NCBI GenBank assembly: GCA_025093555.1
Contig: JAIWNF010000014.1
Span: 682,001-746,000 of the forward strand
From: Circinella umbellata
Lineage: Eukaryota; Mucoromycota; Mucoromycetes; Mucorales; Lichtheimiaceae
Direction of reading: 5' to 3'
Length of the DNA: 64,000 nucleotides
In this document: positions 22,624 to 37,014 of the stretch, piece by piece
Layout: each line of letters begins with the position of its first letter
Position numbering within the stretch: the stretch's first letter is position 1
The notes under the pieces: model-generated
What the model saw: only the letters and a program-made list of their open reading frames with translations
What the model was told of the DNA's origin: nothing
Database searches by the model: none
Position numbers and translations under genes: made by a program

Positions 22624-25600
22624 AATATATTTATATAAATATGTAAATTTTACAAAATGCTAATCTTCAATTGGGTAAGGTAAAAAAAACAGTAATAAAT
22701 AATATATACCTCTAAAACAACGCGATCCCGGGCATTTAGTACAGTTTCGTCATTTTGCGTTGGCTAATAAGCAAAAATGAACATAACAGAATTTCAAAAA
22801 GTTAACATGACATCCCAAAGAATGAGGTGCGAGAAGGCACATACTAGTGATATGACTCTTCTATTGTTATTTCTATCTTACCAATGATGACGATATTGAC
22901 TGTGGTGATGGCTGTGTTAATCTTCTTTTTTGAATATATAGTGAACCCCCTCGATTTCCCGTAGGTGCTTGTGGCGGAAGACGTGATCGATACTGGTCTC
23001 GTGTCATTTTAGCAGGTCGTCTTGGTAAAGTTGGCTGTTCCTGACGATTATGCTGATACCTTGATGGGGGTCGTTTTGATGGAGTTAAATGCCCGTCAGA
23101 GCGATGATGATCCCTTGATGGACTATTACTTCGAGATGAGCTACAACTGCGTGTCATTGGTATAACTGATTTCTGAGAATCGTTCCGGGCAATTCTGCGT
23201 GTATCCGGAAATATAGAGGGTGATAAAGTAGTAGTAGGCGGCAAACTAATATCACTGTTACTAACACTTTGTTCAATATTCCGATTACCAGGTATTATTG
23301 GGAGCACAGATGGCTGAGGATTATCATTTCTATCAATGCTTCGAGGAACTACGGAGTCCGACGTCGAAGTGCGAATTTTCTTGATCCGAGGAATATCTTC
23401 ATGAATATTACTACTAGAAGTATTACTAGTAGCTGTTGTCGAAAGAATAGGGGAATCTGGTCGACTTCGTTTTTCCATTGATGAAGAAGAATCACCCAGT
23501 GTACTATCTACTCTTGGTATGGAAATACGCTGCGCTTTGGACCGAATTGGTAATTTGCGAGTAGCAGCGGTTGGTTTAATTTCTTTTTCAAATAAATTTG
23601 AAGGGATGTGATTTGAAACAAGCTGATAGTTGAAGTATGGTGCACGGATCTGAATAAAGTAAAAAAAAACGAGAGTATATGTTCGCGAGAGCAGCGTATC
23701 GCGATAACAGAGAATTTGTCAATAATTTGATAAATGCAAGTAAGCAAGTATAAATCAATCATCTTTTTTTGGTTACTCACATCAAGTATTGATTCACGTT
23801 CCATTGCGTCTTTGACAAGATCTCCCCAATATTCACTTTTCATCAACGATCTCTTATGTCCCAATACAAACAGTGACGATTTAGCACGGGTTAATCCCAC
23901 ATTCATACGTCGCATATCAGCCAAAAAACCAATACCACGATCTAAAAAAAAATAGAAGGTGGGGTTAAAAAATATGGATGTCTAATCTGACATTAATTGA
24001 TAAAAATAAACTCAACAGGATCTACAACTAACCTGACAGTGCTCTCACACAAGAGAAAATAATGATATCTTTTTCTTGGCCTTGAAAGCCATCCTAATAA
24101 GTAAAGAGAAAAATAATTATCGTGAGAAAAATAATCATAGTATCATTATGTAGTAATCAAAACAATTGATGTGAGTGCTTTTTAATCGTACCACTGTATT
24201 GAAATCAATAACATCAAGAATTCTTGGACCATATCTCTTCTCAAAACGATGTTTAATATGGCTGAGTTGTTGTTTATATGGTGTGATAATACCAATTCTA
24301 TATGCAAACTATTTTTAAAGGAATTGGATCAGATGTGAGAAAATTGTAAGCCTCGATCTTTAGTAAAATGATACACAGCTTTCTCACACACACACACACA
24401 AATATATTATGATCTTTATTACCTTGATATTAGGTAGACAGTTTGCTAACATATCAACAAGTACCAATGCTGCTTCAGCTTCTGCAGAGTTATAAATTGA
24501 TTTCCCATACCCTATTCTTTCCATTCCTTGCTCCACATTATAGAATCGATAAGGCGGAAAGTATTGTTGAGAATGCCAAGGTGCTGCAGTATTGATTTCC
24601 ATATCTGGACCATCCAAAAGCCTTGACGAATAAAATAATTTACTGGGAAATTGGCTGATTTCTGGGTGCATACGGTATTGGATACTGCATAAACAAAAAA
24701 AAATGATTGTTAATTACTATACCATGTGAACTCGTTCGTCTTTTCTTCTCCTTTACCTCAGCAAATACACGTTATCCGGTGCAGTCTTTTGTAACCTCAT
24801 GAATAAACTTTGTTCATAACTATATTTTGATGCCATTTGAGAAAGAACAGTCGGCGGTAATTGGTTGGGATCTATACAAAATTGACAAACGTAGAAAACG
24901 AAACAAAAGAAAGTAATTTAACATCCCTTCTGACTAATAAAAATTGATACCTGAACATGAATAAAACGAGCGAATAGAAACATTACCTCCCACTAAAATA
25001 CATCGTTTACAGTCATATTTAAGTGGAATCAATGAACTGATTTCTACAGATTGTGCAGCTTCATCCACAACAACGGTATCAAACATCAGTCCCATATTGG
25101 TAAGCATTTCATGACCACTTCCACTCAATGTAGCACAAACGATATCCACATCGGCAAACACCTTTTGTCGTGCACGATGTCTTGAAAGTTCTTGCTCTCG
25201 AGTGAAATCACGTTGTGCTTCCAATATTCCCTTGATCATATACTTGAATTTGTTACGTTGAGCAACACATGCTTTTCGTTTCTCCTTCAATTCCATCAAT
25301 CGCATCACACCCTCTGCTCCTTTACATTCGGCAATTTCTCGTTCAACATCATCAATATCTAATTGAACTTTGCGGATGTCTTCATTTAATTTACTACGTC
25401 GTTCTCCAAAGTTTTTGGTCTCTTCGGTATCTCCAATAGTAGGCGCTAACTCCTTTTCAACTAAACGATCCAATAGGATTTCTCGTACACTGATATTTGC
25501 AGATTCAGCTGTACCAATACGCACAACTTTGGGCTTGGATAATCCGTGGGATGTCATGACCCCATCTCGTAATCGTTTGGCTATTTCATCGACAGCAGCA

Positions 25601-28600
25601 TTACTTGGTGCACAGACAAGAATCTTGCTTTCACCAGTGTATTCTGAGCTCTCTGTATCAATTCGGATTCCTCGTTCTTTTTGGCGTTTTCGATCCATTT
25701 GTTCGTCCAGTAGAGACACGATCAATCCAAGAATTGTTTTTGTTTTACCTGTACCTGGGGGACTGTTAAGCGGAATTATACACATATAATTGTTAGATAT
25801 TATTTAGATGATATTAATCAATTCAAAATAATAATCACTATTTACCCCTGTATCAATGTAAATCCCCGTTTCTTGTCAAGTGCACCTAATATAGCCCGTG
25901 CCTGAGGATCGTTTACGCCATATTTCTCAATACATCTATTCACCATATGATCTGTAAAGACTGGCATCCGATAAGGCTTTGGATTCATAATATGCTGTGC
26001 TAAATCATAATGTTCTAAGCCTTGTAATGCAGCATATTCACGTTGCGACGTCGTAATACTTTTTTTTTTTTATAAATATGTTATTATTCAAAAGTCTTCT
26101 TCAATCGCATATCAAAACATCAAAAACCATTACCTTGTTAATTTCAACATTCGCCAGCTTGTCTTGGGAGATAATGAATTCAACAGAATGATGCGCTCGG
26201 GACTGAAAAAACAACGCAAAGTCACTTCAGATATACTCTTTTTTTGAGTAACAGTAACGACTCTCCCAAGAAAACAACGACCCTTCCAAGACGTTGGCTT
26301 TTGGAGCGGTTCGGTGTTTATAAAATCAACTTCATTCCGTTGAAAAAACTCATTACCAAAGTGATTGGCCACACAAACAAAATCATCCACAATCAAGCCA
26401 TTAACCGAATTAAGTGGAACACCAAATGTAACATCCACAAAATCATTGACATGACAACGACTATCAAGGATACAACGATCAATGATATCGTTTTCTGTCA
26501 ATGTACTACGTGCACGCGACAATTGCATCCAAACTTCAAGTAACAACAAAGGTTCAAAGTTCATTAAATAATCTTCATACGTATCAAACGTGTCAGCAAC
26601 ACGCTTATACATGCCCGTGTAAGCACCTGGCGGTATTTCCGAAGTAACAGTAATGTCCCAGGATAAAATAATACGAAAAAATCGATCAATGTCGGGTTTA
26701 ATCTTTTTACGTCGCTGGTCTGCACGTTTCATCAACTGCCGTTTTTCTAAAAACGCTCGAGTAGCTGTGGTTTCAATCATTTTGGTGGATCGTTTCACGG
26801 GTTTTTCAAATAGTGTTTTCATACTAGCTCGTTCTTCATTCGCACGTTTGACCATATCTTCTTCACTTGGGGCAGCACGCTTGTTTTTACTGCTTTCATT
26901 CATATCGTTGACTAACCCCTGTAAACCATCATCGTCGTCCTCGTCTGAAGAATCAGATGATGAGTCACTGTTACCACCGTTACTTTTATTACTATTATTT
27001 GGATTACGAGTAGATGCATATGCAGAAGCAGATTTGGTTGCAGCGTAAAGTTTGTTTTCTGCTTTGAATTCAGATCGTAAAGCTTTGAGTTTGGAAAACC
27101 CAGTAGGTGGTGCTCGAAGTTTTCGTCCAGTTGAAGTAACAGCGTACACATTTGATTTTTGGGTTTTGGGTTGAAATGTGGTTGTCCATTGTTGTTGTTG
27201 TCGTTGACGTTGCTGTTCAGAAAATAATTCCTTAGCCTTTTGCTGCTCATGTTGCTTCCATAATTCTGTCTGTTGCGCTTGAATGGCAGCTGCAATGGAT
27301 GATTTTTTACTAGGTTGATTTGTACTGCTACTAGTGGTGATACGTTTGTCACTCTTTTGCTGCTTAGAAGTGGAGTTTGAGTGAGGAGCAGTAATGGCGC
27401 CTTCGAACCATTCATCGGGTAGAGCTGAAATATCCAATTCATCAAATTCGTCCATAAACTCGTCATCGTCATTGTTATTAGTCAAATCTACATGTTCGGT
27501 CGTCGACAAGGATGTAGGAGCTATTATTACGAAATTTGTAAGTGATTGACACAAAGAAATCGACCAAAGACGTAAAATTATAATCAGCTTATCTTACCGA
27601 GTTGATCATTGAGATTTAAGTCATCTAATGTCATATCATCCACTTCCGCATCATCCAGTACCATATCTTTAGTTTTAGAGAAGTATGATGTTATTTTCGG
27701 TGGTATTGAGGATACTAATGATGGTGAGAATGACTGTTGACGGGACGAAAAGTTAGGTCTTGGAGATGATGTGAAATCTGTTGGTTCAACCAAATGCCAT
27801 TCTTCATCTTCATCACTATCATCAAGAAATATATCTTCTGATTGATGAGGAGCTAAAGCATTCGATAGTACTTTCTTATCGGTATCTGAAAGGCGTGTAT
27901 GTTGTGCTCCAGTGGTAGCTGATTTCAGATGTTTAAAACATGAATCTGGAATCCTGACATTGACTTCTTGTAAGCAAATTAATATTGACGTAATTAATGG
28001 AATAAGTTTCTGAAGGACGTCAAGGCGTGTGACAGTGATCCATTGTGAAAGTGAATCGAATGCTTGGGTAACATGGTCATACTGTAGCTGTGATGTGTCA
28101 TTAAATGATGAAAGATCTGGATCCACAGGCGCTGAACTATCCACTGCTTTTTGAAACACTTGCCGTGAATCAATCATTATCTGGGCGGTATCAAATAATG
28201 CAATAGTAGCATTCACAACTTCTTTAGGCTTGTGTGTTCCAGACCATTCAATGGCTTTACCAAAAATCAATCCCATGGTTCGCCAACAAGTGTCCCAAAA
28301 TTGTTTAATTACTCGATGTTCTTCAGCACCATAGTCACCGACCACCACCAACTGCAATATATAACTATCCTCATCACCCACAATGGCCTTAATAAGATGA
28401 GATAGTGTTTGATTTAGTGGCGCTACCAACTTGAAACTATCAAGAGCAACAAGTGCCATGGCAAAGTTGTTAAAATCGTCCAAGATACTCGAAAATCCTT
28501 CCAAAACAATTTGAGGCTGTCGATCAACGAATTGACGAAATGTATACTGTTGTTGATTTTTGTCATTTGTTTTGGGTACTGATAAAAGTTGCATGATTGG

Positions 28601-30672
28601 GTTTCGGATTTCATCCACGTAAGGCGAGCATGTAAGAGGCAGCACGGACGAAATGGTTTCGAGTCGTTCATATAACTTGAGTCGTTCATGTATGTTGGCT
28701 GCCAATGTGCTGGCCGTTGCATTTCGTAATATTTCAGCCAGTATATGACGAATGGTGCTCACTTGTTTCATCATAGCTATCCCTTTATTGGATGTATGTA
28801 ATGGGTGCTTTGGGTTAAAAACAGGTAAATCAACAATGACAAGTTGAGAATACCCTTCAATAGCCATAAGTATTAATCGTGGTTCAATACCATTTACTTG
28901 TTTGTAGATATCGCCGATGGCTTGCCATACGGGTTGAAGACCAACATGGGGTGTTAATAATAATTTTTTCTGTTCTTGATACTTTTCTAGATCTTGATCA
29001 CCAGTGGTTTGTGAAATAGCAATTATTCGTTCCCGAATACCCAATGCATCTTGTCGTACTACTTGTGTGAGAACTCTGGCAGCAAGATCGGGTATATGAC
29101 GAAACATTTGTGGCAAATGAGTAGATGGAATAGATGCAAACCACACTGCGATAGAAGCAAATTCATTAAGTTTTTCGTACGGGCACTTGTCACGAGCAAG
29201 AGAATCTTCAACGACTTTAAAGCCAAGTTCAGCACAACATGCTTTACATATAATCGACCAGCTATCTAACTGAAAGTATCCCCAGAGTATATTTAATACA
29301 CTATCCGCCGTTTTGTCTTGGGCATCTTCCGGGAGCGCACTCCAATAGAAGTATATCCAATTCAACATTCCCTTGATACGTCCAACTAACTTGTCTTCAG
29401 GACATACTGTACCATCACGATTTAAAATCTTGCCTGTATTACTTGCTCTTGCGATTTTCATAAAAGTATGAAATGAACCGACTTCACATACCCGCTTTAT
29501 AAAACGATGATGGGTTTCGACGTCAAAAACTTCTTCACCCCAAAAATTTCGACCTAACTTTTGAAGTAATATGGTCATGATGCGTATCATTTCTTGTATG
29601 TTGTTTCCATCACCACCACCATTGTTTTCTAGTGCCAAAAACTGGGATTCCACCCATTTTTGTACCGAGGCTGTTGTGCTACTCATAATGTTATTCAGTT
29701 GACTGGGTCCAAGTAGATTGATAGTTGCACGAAATGCTTTACTACGCTCGCTTATATTACTCGTCAATTTGATGGTGTCCGTAATAAAATCAGGTGGTGG
29801 ATTTGAATAATATTCTGGCGTACGTTGTACATTGGTATCTGGAGCTTCAAGAATGAAATGATCTGTTGCTAGTCGGTCGAGCAATTTCCTTGCCCAAGAG
29901 CGAACGATACGATGATAATGATAAGCGAGTAGTACAACTCCATTAGCGACATCCGTATTAATGCTCGGAAAAACAGCAGATGCATGCATCTTGTCAAATA
30001 AATTACAGAATAATTGATCACAATCAATTTGGTGTAGTAGATGAGGCGCGTATAAGATGTCATAAACTGCGCATATGATCGTGTCGGACAACGATTGTGG
30101 TTTGGACGTGTCTTGTTCGCGTTGAATATACACGTCTCGTCGAAGACTTGTCATGACTCGGTGTCGATCGAAGCGATCCAAAGTGTCAAAAAAACTATGC
30201 ACGTTTCCAGCTGAAAATACCGAAATGTACCTATATATTTTTTTTAAAAAAAAATATATATATAATACATTTATTTGTATGAGAACTTTTTTTGCTGCGT
30301 ATTTTCTTTATTTTTTCTATAAAACGATCCCATTGAAAAGATCTATTAATTTATTTACCGTTCTCGTAAAACTGGTTTGGATGTATAATAATTATGAAGG
30401 CATCGTGTACATGTTCGTAGTTGTAAGCTTAATCGTTCTTTGTATTTATTGATATTCTCGTGGTCTGGTAATGAAAAGAGCCAAAGTGATTCTCGAGCAA
30501 TGGGTAATTCTGTCCCGGAGCACCACCAGTGATTAGAAGAGTCGCTTAAAAGATATTCAAGTACACTGTTGAAGAAATGTAATTCTAAATCGCCATTAGT
30601 TGGTTCTTCATTTTTCTTGTCTAATAGTTTTAGCAGGTCCTTTAATTTTTGAGAAGTATGGTCACTGCTCAT
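22428..30672 (-). CDS. SEN1: Sen1/senataxin superfamily 1 RNA-DNA helicase
   Basis: Thirteen exons, complement(join(22428..22565,22710..22763,22882..23649,23781..23941,24033..24093,24192..24308,24423..24684,24757..24871,24987..25762,25846..26058,26134..27520,27598..30230,30359..30672)), 2332 residues, near yeast Sen1 (2231). Residues 1 to about 980 are the helical SEN1_N domain, then a disordered charged linker. The helicase core shows GPPGTGKT (about 1516-1523, first Gly split by an intron), VVDEAAQS (DEAA, about 1749), LVGGDPNQLPP, QYRMHPEI, DGFQGQEKDIIIFSCVRA and NVGLTRAKSSLFVLG. A disordered Ser/Arg/Pro-rich tail ends in a basic motif. Sen1 unwinds RNA:DNA hybrids and terminates RNA polymerase II transcription of short non-coding RNAs. 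The first in-frame ATG is at 30672. The last intron contains an (AT)n run. Confidence 0.95.
22584..22616. repeat. (TA)n microsatellite in last SEN1 intron
   Basis: About 16 TA units inside the intron between SEN1 exons 12 and 13, close to the 3' acceptor in transcription sense. Confidence 0.9.
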
Positions 30673-31416
30673 GCTCTCAGATATGTCAAAACGAAAGAAA
30701 CCAAGGGCAGCAAATTGTCTTTTCAAAAATTAAAAATGTTTTCTTTTTTGTAACCCAGAATATAAAAAGGTTTTTGCTTTCATTATCTCAATTATTATGC
30801 AGGAGTCACCATCAACGAAAATTGTATAGGTTTTTGACGTATTTTCTTCAACAATTAAAATTTGCTACGTTCCCATGGTAGCAACCACCGTAACTAAATA
30901 TATTACATATACCATATAGCTGTAATTAAAAATACAATGTCTTCCTGTGGAAAGTAGACAGCCATTTGTTGTAAAGCAATCCCCTTCTATTATAATTAGG
31001 AGAAATACCAAACCATTCATCGTATAATCAATCCTCCAGTCTCTTTCTAATATCCTGGTTTCCAAACATCTACTAAATTGGTTCAGGCATCCGTATACAT
31101 AAGTCACAAAACTGTTCAGATACATATATCTTCATATATCACCTATAACCCAAAACAGTTATTGTCCTCCCCATAAACCACGAATTAAAAATCTAGTAAT
31201 ATGTTGGTTTGAATAAAAAATGAAGAAATAGACCATTATATTTGATTGAACCCAAAGATAATAAGGATGTAGAGGAGGAAGAATATATATCTATATTATG
31301 TACATGTAAAATAGAAAACTGAAAGTAAAATGTCGGTACTACTTTTGTTGTTGCTGATGATTGCGCTTTTAATGGATAACAAATTCGTGTATATGTATTC
31401 GGTTCGATGATTATTA
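30673..31416. other. Intergenic region between SEN1 and mS33 genes
   Basis: 744 bases containing the SEN1 promoter and the 3' flank of the mS33 gene. No open frame with support, no repeat. Confidence 0.6.
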
Positions 31417-31814
31417 TTACTTTCTCTTGTTGGAAGCACGCTTGCCCTGACCTATCAATATTATTTATAATTAATTCAGTTAGTTAGAAATGGCCTAATA
31501 GCTTTTTGAAACAAAAATAATAATCACATACCCTTCTTGGGTGCACCCTTTCCACGTCTGCTTCTTCGTGCAATTTCATCCAAACGAGCCTTTTCATCAA
31601 TATCAACTAAGCCAAGGTCGGGATACAAGGCCTTAATGTCGCGGAAATGAACGAGTTTTTCTGGGTTGTATGCTGTCATAGAAGGACCCAACAAGCGTTG
31701 TCGAAGAATCTTGTTACCAGTACGTGCAGCTGACGGATTGTATACATTTTGAAATATTTTGCATTGAAGTTGAGCTAATTGGGCTAGACGTCCTGGCGAT
31801 GCTGATGTTGCCAT
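31417..31814 (-). CDS. RSM27: Mitochondrial small-subunit ribosomal protein mS33 (Rsm27/MRPS33)
   Basis: Two exons, complement(join(31417..31451,31532..31814)), 105 residues; the last 11 codons plus stop sit on a 35-base terminal exon. Family landmarks are present: KIFQNVYNPSAARTGNKILRQ, the FRDIKALYPDLGLVDIDE segment and the basic ARRSRRGKGAPKKGQG tail. The same pattern (NPSGxRTGxKIL, LKTLYP, RRGKGAPKK) defines yeast Rsm27 and human MRPS33. It is a component of the head of the mitochondrial ribosomal small subunit. The basic N-terminus is compatible with mitochondrial import. The short second exon is needed to finish the conserved basic tail. Confidence 0.93.
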
Positions 31815-32079
31815 GTTTTTTTTTTGTTACGAAAAAATCAGAAAGCTACACAAACAAAGCAGCAAATTTCGGTTGTTGTTGGGGTTCAGCCGTCACAAAT
31901 ATCGATGAAGGGTGGTTTCAGCCAATGATTTCCATTCGACAACATTTTTTTTTTAATTCTCAACCTCTTGGATTTATTAACATCTGAAAACTATCAGGTA
32001 TTGCTTTGTATTAACTCAAGATGTAAATATTTATTGATAAGTATCATGTATGCATATTATATAATAAACTAATTTATAT

Positions 32080-35000
32080 TCAAGTCTCTTTGGCAACAGT
32101 TCGAGTATTTCGTGCCTCGGAATTAAATCCTTGACGCAAACTATCAACATGCTGTTTGATAATATCCTTTCCCCAGGTCGCTTTCCGTAAAAGTCGGTAT
32201 TTGCTAACCTTTGTATCCTTGTTCAATCCAAATATTTCTCTTGTATATTCGTCAATACTATCTTCTTCTTCTGCTTCTTCTTCTTTATTATTTGAAGCTT
32301 CTGTCGATACTGCCCCCGAACTAATGGATCTTTGATCATCCTCACTACTGCCGCCTTTTTCTTCTATTTTCGCACCTGTTGACGCAGTACTTGATTGCTC
32401 ACGTATCCAATTTTGTGTCTTGGCTTTTATCTTCTCTGAGTGGAATGGATCAGCACCTACCATATCCGCGTTAAATGAACGTAAATGTGTGTGAGCGGGT
32501 GAAAATCCAGGTACAACCTTAACACGTAGAATAGCTTGTCCAAATTGACCTTGTGAATCCCATGGATCTTCATTACGATTCGCTTCCTTGCTTTGTTCGG
32601 ATATTGCTTTGAATAATCCTACACATAAGTCGATCCATTCGTTATCGGGTATTTCTTTGAGCCAAATACGCCCAGTTGCCTTGTGGCGGCTCAGCGATCC
32701 TTGTCCAATATGTATATATAAAGCAGATCGATATCGCATAGTAAGAGGGAAGAATAAATGACGATCAACCCATGAAAATTCATCAGGTTCCAAGTTGTGT
32801 GCTTTAAGACGTTTTTCAATGACAGGATCAACATTGAGTGAAAGTGTTGTGCGCGTTACGCTCTTACGACTGTCGCTAAGAACACCCGACAAGTTTTTTA
32901 ATCGGACACTGTCAACAATCAAAGTACCAACGTCAGCACCACGGAGTTCACGAGGTAAAGTGAGGCGGACTGGTTTGTATTTGAGTGTTACGAGTACTTT
33001 TCCGAAACCAATGCCATTCGATAGTGGGAACCATACTTGTGCTTCCTTATACTATAAATTTATTAGGATTTGTTGATTAATACCCGGCGTCCTATCCATC
33101 ATATAAGTATACGCAAAAATGTGCTCAAAATTTTATATATATTTATATTCAAATATATCCCATCCAATGACTAACCTCGCTGTTTTCTTTATCAGCGAAA
33201 AGATCTCGCAGTTGGAACATTTTAAGACCAAGAACGGGATCACGCTCCAAATCAAGAGCTGCCTTGACAGAAATTCGTATAGTTGATTTATTAAAATCTT
33301 TGATAAAGTGTTCAGATACTTCATTCCAATGCTATTATACCACACATTTATCAACTGGGTCAATCAAGTTCATTGCCTTTTTCATAGTATCTTTCGATAT
33401 TTAAACGAATACTAATGGACTTACTGGACTCGGATTTTGAAGTTTACTTCTCGTTTGATAAACTTTATGATCATCTAAATAAAGGCACGCATATGGATTA
33501 ACTACTTGGTCCGGGTTATAAGGGTGCTTAATATCTTCTTCTCCCAATTCTTCAGTGTCACCAATCTCAAGATCCATTCCTTGTCGAATAAATACCGAAA
33601 GTATGCCACTCTTATGGTCCGGAGACGCCAAAAATTCTTGTTCTTCTTCTGTATCTGCTTCTTTAATGGCATCTTTCTTGGGTGTCGCATATTTAGGATG
33701 AAAACTGACCTTGCAGTTAACTTTCATTTGCGATTCTTCAAGTGATTTACCATCCAATGGTGCCCAGCTAAATTAATAACATTCATATCAGTATCTGAGT
33801 CATTTAAGTAATAAATAGTACATATATATATATATATACATTCCAGAAAAATATACAAGCTACAAGACATATATTTACCCATCAAAAACGACTCGTTCTT
33901 TTTGACTCCATTCAGTTACGTTACCAAGTTTGTCCATTTTACTTTGTACAATATCTGTCGCGGGTATTGAAAAAGTCCCCCATACATCATCAAATTTCAC
34001 CTTATCAGCATCCCATACTCTAATGTCGACGTTTGTTTCTGCAGAAACATCATCTCTCGCAACCAAAACATAAAGTATTTCATGCCATCGAGGATCTTTA
34101 TCATTTGTCAAGACTCGGGTTGAAGACATACTACGCATTGGTTGATTACTTAATGAAACCGTAGCATAAGAGTCCTCGATTTCTTTATTACACATATATG
34201 TATATATTAATATTATTCATTCTCTGCGTAAACAACGTCTTTCTCTCTCTGTTTCTTACCTTTCAAGCGAACAACAGATGGGTCTGCTTCTGCACAGCGG
34301 ATTTCGACTCTAATTACACCTAATGATGATGTATCTTGAGAAATAGCACCCATCAGCTGCTGTATATCAATAGTCATACTTTTTGGATCTACCATATCTG
34401 CTAATCCGAGTCGAAGACCTTCATTGACCAGCATTTTGAATGATGGTATCTATATATCATCAGAAACAACAAACAATAATAAAATTTAATGTATGCATAT
34501 ACTACATAAGCAATACCGAAAAGAAAAAAAATGTATATCACACATGCATAATGTTCACTTGGTTTGAAATTGGCATTACTGCAGTTTCAACAGTAGGTAA
34601 ACTGGTAAATGCAACAGTAAGTTTGGATATGAATGGAAGATCAGGTCCTGTGACAAGCTTAAATCGTAATTTCCCATGTAATGCTGTAAGTTCACCTCGG
34701 ATATTGATAGGTGAAGTCACCCCTGTTTTAATAGAAACAGTAACACCTGGTGGTGATGGCTCAATGCGACCTCGATCTGGTGATAGTGATGCTACAGGAT
34801 GCTGATGAAAACTAAATGATGCTTCACCAAACTATATATTTATATATATGTACCGATAAATAATGTATTCAATAACAAAAAAGAACAATCACAATAGTAG
34901 TGATAGTATCGATCACTCACAATACTTTCTTCGGAATGTCCAGGCAAAGGAGGAAATGCGCGAATGCTATACAGAAAATATATTATTAAACTTCTTTCGT

Positions 35001-36274
35001 AGAATCTTTGCTGTTGTAAACATAATAGCTTTTTTTTTCCTTCTTACGTTTGTACTCGTGGTGCCTGTGAGCCTATATCTAAGTCATAGACAGAAATACC
35101 TTTCTATACATTTCAATGGTTTTTTTATCAGCTTCATGTTATTTCATTAACGTCGAATTACACTTATATACTTTCTACTTACAATGAAACTGGGTACGAC
35201 ACTCTGGATATTATCTTCAATCATAGATTGAATAGCTGTGAAAAAATCCTGATCAATACTTCGCCAAATCTTTTCAATCATGAAGTTCATCCATTCCACC
35301 GTTTCACCTTCAGATGTGTATAACTGGACAAAAGGGGCAGAACCACGATAAGTATCGCTATAACTATAATTATACTTCGCTCTTCTCAACATTTTTTTAC
35401 ATAAGCTTACCGATTCTATCTCATTTTCGTTATCCAATTGCCACTCTAAATCTTTTTTGGAAGGTCGCGTACCAATATACCAATAAGCTGTGCAGCTTAT
35501 AGCGACAAAAGCTATAGCTAGTATCACACTGAAGCCATATTTACCCAAAAGAAAACTGGTAGTACAAGCAGCAATGATATATTTAAAAGCCGTGAATTCT
35601 AATTGTTGAACAAGCTTAGCTGGTTCTGCGAAACGGTCCTTGTCAATCATACTGAGTGACGATTGTTCTTTTAAATCGTGTTTCGAGTTTCGTTTTGCTT
35701 TACGATATCGTTTTTGGCGACCATCCGTACTATTAGTGTAACCATTGGGAACACTTGCTTGATCATTTTTGAGTTGCCCGTTGTCATAAGAATGTATACG
35801 TCGTTCACGGTCATTATATAAAGGATCAGTTTTTGAATAAATAGGTACTGTTTTATCGACGTTGTTTATTCCAATATTTGGTCCTTGAGTAGGGTTTTCG
35901 TTCCCTGGGATAGTATTTTTCAGTGGACAAGAATAATGAAGCGTAAGTTAGAGAAGGAAATTCATGCAAAAAAAAATATTCTTACTTTCATCATGTATAT
36001 GTTGTCTCTCCAGTGGATGAGTATTTTCCATGACTACAGGAGGTGGTGGTGCAATAGGCTGTTGCTGAACTTGTTGAACTTGCTGAACTTGTTGCTTTTG
36101 TAGACAGCCATTATTAGCTTTCTCATACCATTGATCAACTTCTCGGGGATTTTCTCGTTGTTGTTGTGGACAAGAGTCGATGTCTACAGTATTATTACGT
36201 TCATAGGTTGGATAAAGATTTTGCTTTTGTTGTTGACCAGGTAAAGATGCTGTTATCTTAGTTGTTCTAGACAT
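32080..36274 (-). CDS. SMP- and C2-domain membrane contact-site protein (tricalbin/Mug190 type)
   Basis: Eleven exons, complement(join(32080..33051,33176..33331,33425..33767,33879..34182,34260..34449,34544..34831,34921..34966,35048..35103,35183..35323,35411..35904,35986..36274)), 1092 residues. A Gln-rich, disordered N-terminus leads to a hydrophobic membrane hairpin at about 202-240, then an SMP lipid-transfer domain (starting EWMNFMIEKIWRSIDQ, continuing with DLDIGSQAPRVQTIRAFPPLP). C2-like domains follow, around 485-600 (DSYATVSLSNQ, DPRWHEILYVLV, VWDADKV) and 650-770 (NPYACLYLDDH, HWNEVSE), with a further beta-rich region and an acidic tail. Proteins of this type tether ER to plasma membrane and transfer lipid. 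The C-terminal region looks closer to fission-yeast Mug190 than to classical tricalbins; that choice is tentative. Two very short exons (56 and 46 bases) encode the middle of the SMP domain. Confidence 0.85.
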
Positions 36275-37014
36275 AACAGATGATCAAAGATGGAACAAGA
36301 GAAAGAAAACAAAAATGATGGAAAAAAATCACAAAAACACTCCCATTTTTTGCGAGCAAGGCTTTTTATATTTCAAATTTCCCTTGTCATGGGTTGATTA
36401 ATCGTGATAATAATGTACGGTATCAATTTTTATATTTGAGATTTATAATGTGTATATACAATATTCCAACCAATATTACAGACATCACCATTATATTATA
36501 TGATCTAATACTTTGCATTAAATAGATTCATATTTACTATTCGTTCCCAAATATTCTGAGATTTGTTGCCTGGCGGATATCTCAAGAATTCTGAAACATG
36601 TTTTTTCCACTGAAACTTTCAAAATCACCAAACCAAAAAATCAATTTGTTAACATGAAGGAAAAAAGAAAAGAAGAAAGATAAAAACTTTTTAATGCAGA
36701 TTGTTAAAAATATAGAGAAGAAAAAGAAAAAAAAAAGAAGAAACCAATACTACATTTTTTGTTGTTGCTGGAGAAGAAAATAAACCGCATTTTACAATAA
36801 ATATGGAGATAGCTGTATATAATGGATGTAACAATGAGTAGACAGAATACTTAAGTGTAATAAAAAGACTAGTAGTAATATTATGGTTTTATATACAAAA
36901 AAACAAACAAATAAGGGATTGAAAAGAAAAAAAAATGTTGTGAATCATGCAAAATAAAAGAGGAAGAAAGAAAGAAATAAAAAGGGAAATGAAATAAAAA
37001 GAAAGTTTTTTTTT
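36275..37014. other. Intergenic region, purine-rich
   Basis: 740 bases between the SMP/C2 gene start and the NOP1 stop. From about 36650 on it is strongly A/G-rich on the + strand (T/C-rich in the transcribed sense of NOP1), consistent with the NOP1 3' untranslated region. No open frame or RNA recognised. Confidence 0.55.

Noticed and set aside
26653..27472. Overlapping frames opposite or in another frame of SEN1 (26653-27048 + and 26912-27472 -)
   Set aside because: They lie within SEN1 exon 3, which encodes a low-complexity acidic/Ser-rich linker; they are shadows.
31399..31410. GGTTCGATGATT, resembling a tRNA B box
   Set aside because: No matching A box or cloverleaf can be folded around it; it falls just 3' of the mS33 gene.
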